From Ctenosaura bakeri (Eukaryota > Chordata > Lepidosauria > Squamata > Iguanidae): a stretch of DNA of 64,000 nucleotides. This document shows, one piece after another, positions 58,501-64,000 of this stretch; within the stretch, counting starts at the first letter, position 1; every line of letters begins with the position of its first letter. Below the pieces are notes generated by a model. It was not told the DNA's origin and did not search any database. It saw nothing but the letters and a program-made list of their open reading frames with translations. The translations under genes and the position numbers were made by a program. The stretch lies in contig CAOLHI010000362.1 of NCBI GenBank assembly GCA_948474755.1, forward strand, positions 611,532 to 675,531, in the 5' to 3' direction.

Positions 58501-59925
58501 AGAACCACTTGCAATAACCTTTCAGAACTTTTAGAGAACAGAAGAAGTCCCGGCAGACTGGAAGAGGGCAAATGTCATCCCCATCTTCAAGAAGGGAAAA
58601 AGAGAACCCAAATAATTATCACCCAGTCAGCCAGACATCAATGCCAGGAAAATCCTAGAGCAGCTCATTAAACAGTCAATTTGTAATTACTTAGAAAGCA
58701 AAGCCATAATAACTAAAAGCCAGTATGGATTTCTTGACAATAAGTCATGCCAGACTAATCTTATCTCTTTTTATGATAGGGTTACAAGCTTGATAGACAA
58801 AGGGAATGCTGTAGACGTAGCATATCTTGACCTCAGTAAGGTCTTTGACAAAGTTCCCCAAGACATTCTTGCAAAGAACCTAGTAAAATGCAAGCTGGAC
58901 AGGGCTACTGTTCGGTGGATTTGTAATTGGTTGACCGACCGCACCCAAACCCAAAGGGTGATCACAAATGGCTGCTTTTCATCCTGGAGAGAAGTAACTA
59001 GTGGGGTGCCACAGGGTTCTGTCCTGGGCCCAGTGCTATTCAACATCTTCATCAGTGATTTGGATGAAGGAGCGGAGAGCATGCTGATCAAATTTGCAGA
59101 TGGTACTGAAGTGGGAGGGGTTGCTAATAACCCAGAGGACAGGATCAAAATTCAAAATGACCTTGACAGATTGGAGAGCTGGGCCAAAGCTAAGAAAATG
59201 AATTTCAACAGAGAGAAATGTAAAGTCCTGCACTTAGGCAGAAAAAATGGAATGCACACATATAGGATAGAGGACCCTTGGCTGGACAGCAGTATGTATG
59301 AAAGGGATCTAGAAGTCTTGGTAGATCACAAGCTGAACATGAGTCAGCAGTGTGATGTGGCAGCTAAGAAAGCCAACGTGATTTTTGATTGCATCAATAG
59401 GAGTAAGGTGTCTAGATCAAGGGAGTTAATGGTACCACTTTATTCTGCATTGGTTAGGCCTCATTTGGAATCCTGTGTCCAGTTCTGGGCACCTCAATTC
59501 AAGATGGATATATATTGACAAGCTGGAACGTGTCCAGAGGAGGGTGACCAAAATAGTGAAGGGTCTGGAAGCCATGCCCTATGAAGAATGGCTTAGGGAG
59601 CTGGGCATGTTTAGTCTGCAGAAGAGAAGGTTAAGAGGGGACATGATAGCCATGTTTTAATATTTGAAGGGATGTCATCTTGAGGAGGGAGCAGGCTTGT
59701 TCTCTGCCATTCCAGAGAATAGGACAAGGAGGAAGAACTTCCCAATGGTCAGAGCTGTCCGGCAGTGGAATATGCTGCCTTGGAGTGTGGTAGAGTCTCC
59801 TTCTTTGGAGGTTTTTAAGCAGAGGTTGGATGACCATCTGTTAGGAATGCTTTGATGGGTGTTTCTGCTAGCAGGGGGTTGAACTGGATGGTCCCTGAGG
59901 TCTCTTCCAACATTATGATTCTATG
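55560..59925 (+). mobile_element. Near full-length CR1 LINE (inactive)
   Basis: ORF1 starts at about 55934 with CHSC, and after a frame change near 56008 continues YTCSKCKLVTLLEDKVQQLE, giving a two-CxxC zinc-ribbon-like head and coiled coil. An esterase-like region follows (VVGDSSLRGTE near 56505, LLLVHVGTNDK near 56650). Endonuclease: 57160-57770 ([31 protein letters not shown]). Reverse transcriptase: 58440-59518 (FKSPGPDE, DLSKVFDKVPQD, SGVPQGSVLGPVLFNIFI). The catalytic box reads FADGT, losing the second aspartate of FADDT. The element ends in an ATTATGATTCTATG tail. Several stops and shifts; the 5' limit is approximate. Confidence 0.85.
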
Positions 59926-60689
59926 AAACTGTGAACTGCAAGATTCCATGGAATCTTCACAGGCAGGCAATCATATGAGGTCTTCTCACCTCACACAGCC
60001 AATTATGCTGACACAGACAAACAAATGCACAAACATTGACTTTATATAGTAGATATTTTGACTGTATCTTGCTTATTAAATGCTGTAGAGTGCCTTTGAT
60101 TTTTCATAAGGAGAAAAGCAGGATATAAATAAATAAATGAATGAATAAACCATCCACACAAGCATCATGACCATTTCCATTCCTGCAGCACTGATCTGAG
60201 GTGCAATGAAGAATATAGGGGTCCTACTTCTGATTGTCACCACAGATTGCCAGTGGGAGATGGATGGAAATGCTATTCTCCTAAGCCTTGATTGACAGCA
60301 TTACAGACCTCCACTGCTAGAAGTGGTGCTGTCTGTTGAAGTTGGCTTAAAAGGCTTAGGCCAGGAGACATTTATTACCTTAAATATTTTTAGCTAAGTA
60401 AGCAATGTAGGATTTGCAAATAAAATTCTCACAAGTATTTTGGGGCAGAATAATCTCTCAAATCATTTCTGTATGTCTGCATACTGGGGGAACAGAGCAT
60501 ACAAAAATAGAGCATAAAGTAATTTTTCTCCTAGCAAGCAGAAAACTGTGAAATTTATTCATACATGCATGTGTGGAAAAAACAGTAGAAGTTTCCTATC
60601 CATATTGGTAAGACATACTGTCTGTCTTCACAGGCTTATCTAAACCTGACAGCTTTCACGTGTCACGCTCCAGCTTCAAAGTTGCTTCT
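59926..60689. other. Spacer after the CR1
   Basis: No gene. A short (AAAT)n-like run near 60127-60150. The stretch 60160-60440 has loose similarity in word content to 1195-1560 (both contain GCCAGTGGGAG-like, TTGCAGCATCAC-like and TTAGCTA phrases), but I could not align it firmly. Confidence 0.35.
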
Positions 60690-61080
60690 GAAGGTTATCT
60701 ATCCAAGTCCCATTCTAGCAGTCATCCTCATGTTTTTGAAGACTTTCTATTTTATTCTAACCCCTTCTCACCATTTTTCTTGACTGTATCGCTTGGGAAG
60801 ATTGAGAACTGTACATCCACCTATTGCATTGTCCTATAAGGCTTTCATTTCATATGAAAACTGATTTATCAGATCTACCTTTTTACCAATGAAATAGTGA
60901 GCTTCCTTCATGGAACTCAAAACAATTGATGACCAGTGCTATTAGGTTTAGGTCAATTCTCATGCATGATATAATATAATTTTTTAAAAAATGATGTAAA
61001 CATTGCAGATTTCTAACTGTTTTGCTAGTGATCATTTTTTGTTTGGATTTAGATTTCCCTGTAGAAAGGATGATGTATAT

Positions 61081-61227
61081 TTATTTATTAATGATTAGTA
61101 GGAGAAAGGAAAGTTTGCATTTGATGGAAGTACTAGGACAACCAACCTTTGGAGTAATCTCTATAACAGTGGCTGCAGCTGCCTCACTGCCACTCTCATG
61201 AATATCCACAACAGCCTTGAGCACAGC
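61081..61227 (-). pseudogene. Orphan SERPINA-like last exon (locus D), broken
   Basis: Paralogue of the locus C exon: AVLKAVVDIHESGSEAAAAT, VIEITPKVGCPSTSIKCK, LSFLLLIINK and then TAA at 61081-61083. Beyond the stop further indels destroy the tail. The acceptor reads TTACTAGCTG, with the same overlap of AG and first coding base as locus C, so this defect predates the duplication. No other exons of this locus are seen to its right. Confidence 0.8.
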
Positions 61228-61890
61228 TAGTAAGGAAATATAGATATTTTATTTTTTACATATGCAGGAGATGCAGGGACATCCTAAGACTTGGTCCTTT
61301 ATCCCCATTGGCAGGAAAAAAAATACTTTTATGTTTTGTGGAAATATCAGAAAGAAGATGGATCAATTTTTGTGGCCTGCAATACCAGCCCACAACCAAT
61401 GGGGAAAAGAAGCCATGTTGACCCTAGATACATTTGACCAGATGGCCATGTAGTCCAACAAGGATGTGTATATATTTATATATAAAATTTACTTAAATTA
61501 TTTACTGAATTATATATAATAAATAATTATTTATAAGCGATTTCCAGTACATCTACCAAACAATCACCTTCCATGAAAACAAGAGGCATTTTTATACTTG
61601 TTCTCTGAGGATGTCTACACTGATGTGTTTGGTTTGGTCTGGTGGGAAGAACTGGAAGATTAAAATTCTAATAATGGCCACTGATGAAGACAATATCTGG
61701 CCTTTGTACTACTTGAAGACTCGTTTAGATTTATGGTCATTAATCTTCCTCCAATTAGAGCCCTGCCCAATGGACCTTCTCGTCTTTTGTTCCTCTAGTG
61801 TTACAAAATTGTATGGACTATTAGTTAGATGTGGGTTATTGATTGTTTGGCAAATCTACTGGCAGATGTCTTATTTGCCTAGCAGGTAAC
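61228..61890. other. Intron-like sequence upstream of the locus D exon
   Basis: Copy of 30401-31070 with small indels; ORFs at 61262-61453 and 61611-61889 are not maintained against arm 1 and are rejected. Confidence 0.6.
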
Positions 61891-62180
61891 AGATAGTCCT
61901 TCACCTTCTCAACACATTTACCCATGAACCTCTTCTCTTACCTTCTCCAGGCCCATTCAAGGTCTCAAGAAAATACTGAGAGTTATGAGCTCACCACTTC
62001 TAGACATACAGCATAGCATTATTTACTAAGAGCACTTCACTTAACTATAATGTCCAAATAAATTATCTTTAGTTTCCTGTTAGATCCAAACTAAGTACAA
62101 AATAACCCAGTAATTTTAATCCAGTTTGTACTGTGGTTTAGAATTTTGAATTCTTCTGATGCCAGCAGTTTATCATCCAG

Positions 62181-63023
62181 TCGAGGTATAACAAGAAACT
62201 ATTACAAATGAAAATGTTCCAGAATTCTCTCGATATATCAAAAAGGAAGATGAAAAAGGGTGCTCAGTGAGGAACAGGAATGTGTGAACAGCACTCTGTT
62301 TGCTAAAAGTAATTTCAGTTTAGGTGGCTCTGCCTATTGTGGGCATGGCCTCTGCCTTCAGGAAGATGGGCTCTGGAATTCTTGTTAGCATGAGAGATGT
62401 TTTACAGAAGTACATGCACACTGGTGACTAATGACTTCCATGCCAGTAGGACAGTGAATCCACTCCAGGTTTAAGTCATAAATATAAAGGACCTATCCAG
62501 GGTGCTGAACTCTAACTTAAAACAGTTTCAGTCCCTTGAAGTTCATATTAACACCTGGAACAGTTTGACTTCACTGACATGGAAAGCACTAGTCATCTCC
62601 CTTCTGCCTCTATGAGAGACAGTATGAAACAAAACAAGCGTGCGTAAGAGATTATAACACACAAAGTTACACAGATACAAATCCTTGTTTAAAGGTTTTA
62701 TTTATTTATAATTTTCTAACCCTTGTACATATTTGTCATAGATTTCAAGATCTGTAAGAGTTATTTGTCTGATGCTGGTCAAGATCCATCAGTTGAGAAA
62801 CGGATTGTTGCTGTTAGGGATGGGCCAACCAAATCTGTGAATCCTCGAATCCTTGAGAAGGATTTGAGATTTGCAAATCCGAATCCCTGGGCCAAAACAG
62901 GTGAATCGAATCTTTCAAATCCCTGCATGGGATAGTGCAAGATGGCCATCATACCTCTCATGAGTTAACATTTGTCATCTAACTTTTCTTTTTTTTTTAA
63001 AAAAAAAAAAGTCAGCCTTCTGC
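62181..63023. other. Unassigned spacer between duplication arm 2 and the inverted serpin fragment
   Basis: No gene. Around 62820-62930 the sequence repeats AATCC and AAATCC words several times (about ten occurrences) without a regular period. T- and A-runs at 62989-63010. Confidence 0.35.
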
Positions 63024-63245
63024 TCTGATAGAACCATGGAGTTGGAAGAGACCACAAGTGTCAACTAATTCATCCCCCTGCCGTGCAAGAATACAGGACT
63101 AAAGCACTGCTGAGAGACTGTCATGTAGCTCTTACAGTCAAGTAGTTCTCCTTTGTTGTTTGGTGGAATCTTTTTACTTGGAATTTGAATCCACTGCTTT
63201 ACGTTCTAGTTCTGGAACAGCAGAAAACAAGCTTGCTCAATCATC
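63024..63245 (-). mobile_element. CR1 LINE 3' end (minus)
   Basis: Reads GATAGAACCATGGAGTTGG then AGAGACCACAAGTG and continues as the reverse of the CR1 3' segment, ending near the CAGCAGAAAACAAGCTTGC block. 5'-truncated. Confidence 0.8.
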
Positions 63246-63479
63246 TACATAAAAACACCTACCAATGTTAGTTACATAGCAAAAATATAACCCCTGCTGG
63301 AAGTTTTTACTGGGAAGTTAGAGAAGGTCATTGAAAAAAAAAATAATCTGAGTAGAGAGGAAGTTGGACGCTCAGCTCTTGTGTCAAAGAATGTCTCAGT
63401 AGTTAAAATTTTACTTTACTGCTTCCTGGTATTGCCAACCATGTTCTGATACCTAAATGATTTCCAGAGTCCATTCATT

Positions 63480-64000
63480 TAAGATCCTAGATTTTTATAA
63501 GTTGTCTTATGTTTATTGCACTCATATGATATGTCACAATATAGACACATCTGTTTATCTGAATATTGATCTTCACACAATACAGTTGTCTTTTCCTTGT
63601 ATCTTATAGTATTTGAAAGGCAATGAAAGGAATTTGTTTAAGCTCACATTTTACATCAATAACACTGGAATGAGAATTTTTGGAATGCTTTCAGTTTCAT
63701 AAATGGCATTGGATAGCAGAAACAATTCAGCAGTTTACTTAACAATACAGTGCAGGGTGGGCAAGTTCAATTGTTGTACCCAGAACATGCACTTAAACCA
63801 GATTTATATAAAATCTTACCAAAACCAAAAAGCAGATGCAAAAACTGAGAAACAAATTGCTATGATGTACATACGAAGTCTCCAACAGAGAGAAGACATG
63901 AGTTCCAACCTACATACATCACATTTGTTCCTTGTATCATATTTCCATGTTCTAGCTGTTATCATATCAGAAGAACATGTCAAGATGCTTTGGAACATAG
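63480..64000 (+). pseudogene. Inverted serpin intron fragment lacking exon 3 (locus E)
   Basis: 63480-63605 matches the reverse of 37510-37640 (end of locus B intron 2: AAGTTGTCTTATGTTTAT, AGACACATCTGTTTATCTGA, GTTGTCTTTTCCTTGTATCT). At about 63605, where exon 3 should start, the sequence jumps to the reverse of about 36060 (GGCAATGAAAGGAATTTGTT) and follows intron 3 in order to the window edge (reverse of 35660). About 1.45 kb including exon 3 is missing relative to locus B. Exons 4 and 5, if present, would lie beyond the right edge. Confidence 0.75.

Larger units (their letters stand above)
60690..62180. repeat. Segmental duplication, arm 2, right part
   Basis: Matches 28825-29040 and 30100-32310 of arm 1, including the orphan serpin exon. 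It retains empty sites for LTR-B copies 4 and 5. The region 62181-62700 no longer aligns with the sequence that precedes locus B. Confidence 0.8.

Noticed and set aside
62820..62930. Irregular cluster of AATCC words
   Set aside because: No regular period or flanking direct repeats; not enough to call a tandem repeat or binding array.
1..64000. CRISPR arrays, operons, phage or plasmid functions
   Set aside because: Looked for and absent; sequence architecture is vertebrate.

Overview
The window looks like vertebrate nuclear DNA, most likely from a squamate reptile. It has spliced genes with GT-AG introns, a liver-type clade A serpin (SERPINA1-like) family, and a repeat mix of CR1, L1, L2 and BovB-like LINEs, tRNA-derived SINEs and many solo LTRs. 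BovB together with abundant CR1 and young L1/L2 is the squamate pattern I know; the species cannot be named from this sequence. Prokaryotic features (operons, CRISPR, ribosome binding sites) are absent, and almost all long ORFs away from the serpin exons and LINEs are chance.

The genic content is a decaying tandem cluster of SERPINA1-like genes. Locus A (3.5-17.8 kb, minus strand) has all four coding exons with correct splice sites and phases, but a one-base frameshift in the reactive-centre-loop exon. Locus B (33.4-49.0 kb, minus strand) has exons of the same size, but a stop codon just after the signal peptide, a one-base loss at the end of exon 2 and an AG-to-AA change at the exon 3 acceptor; its last two exons are intact. 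Two orphan last exons (30.2-30.4 kb and 61.08-61.23 kb, minus strand) lie in a large duplicated block (about 28.5-32.3 kb and 53.4-62.2 kb) and share a defect at the splice acceptor. At the right edge (63.48-64.0 kb) an inverted paralogue of locus B introns 2 and 3 lies on the plus strand, with the exon 3 segment deleted.

Most of the remaining sequence is transposable elements. Seven copies of one solo-LTR family (LTR-A, about 0.9 kb; six bounded by 4-bp target duplications or a near match) and five of a related family (LTR-B) are scattered through introns and spacers. The second intron of locus B carries an L1 (about 38.9-46.7 kb) stacked with younger insertions: a candidate LTR, a CpG-rich 618-bp fold-back DNA element with TIRs and an ATA target duplication, a 547-bp solo LTR with a 5-bp duplication, a CR1 3' end and one unclassified 382-bp insert. 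A near full-length but inactivated CR1 occupies about 55.5-59.9 kb. Comparing the two arms of the duplicated block gives filled and empty sites that date some LTR insertions after the duplication.

I see no new enzyme system. The most unusual items are the fold-back CpG-rich element, the pattern of serpin decay with divergent reactive loops, and the inverted exon-3-less serpin fragment. All alignments were made by eye, so similarity is described rather than scored.
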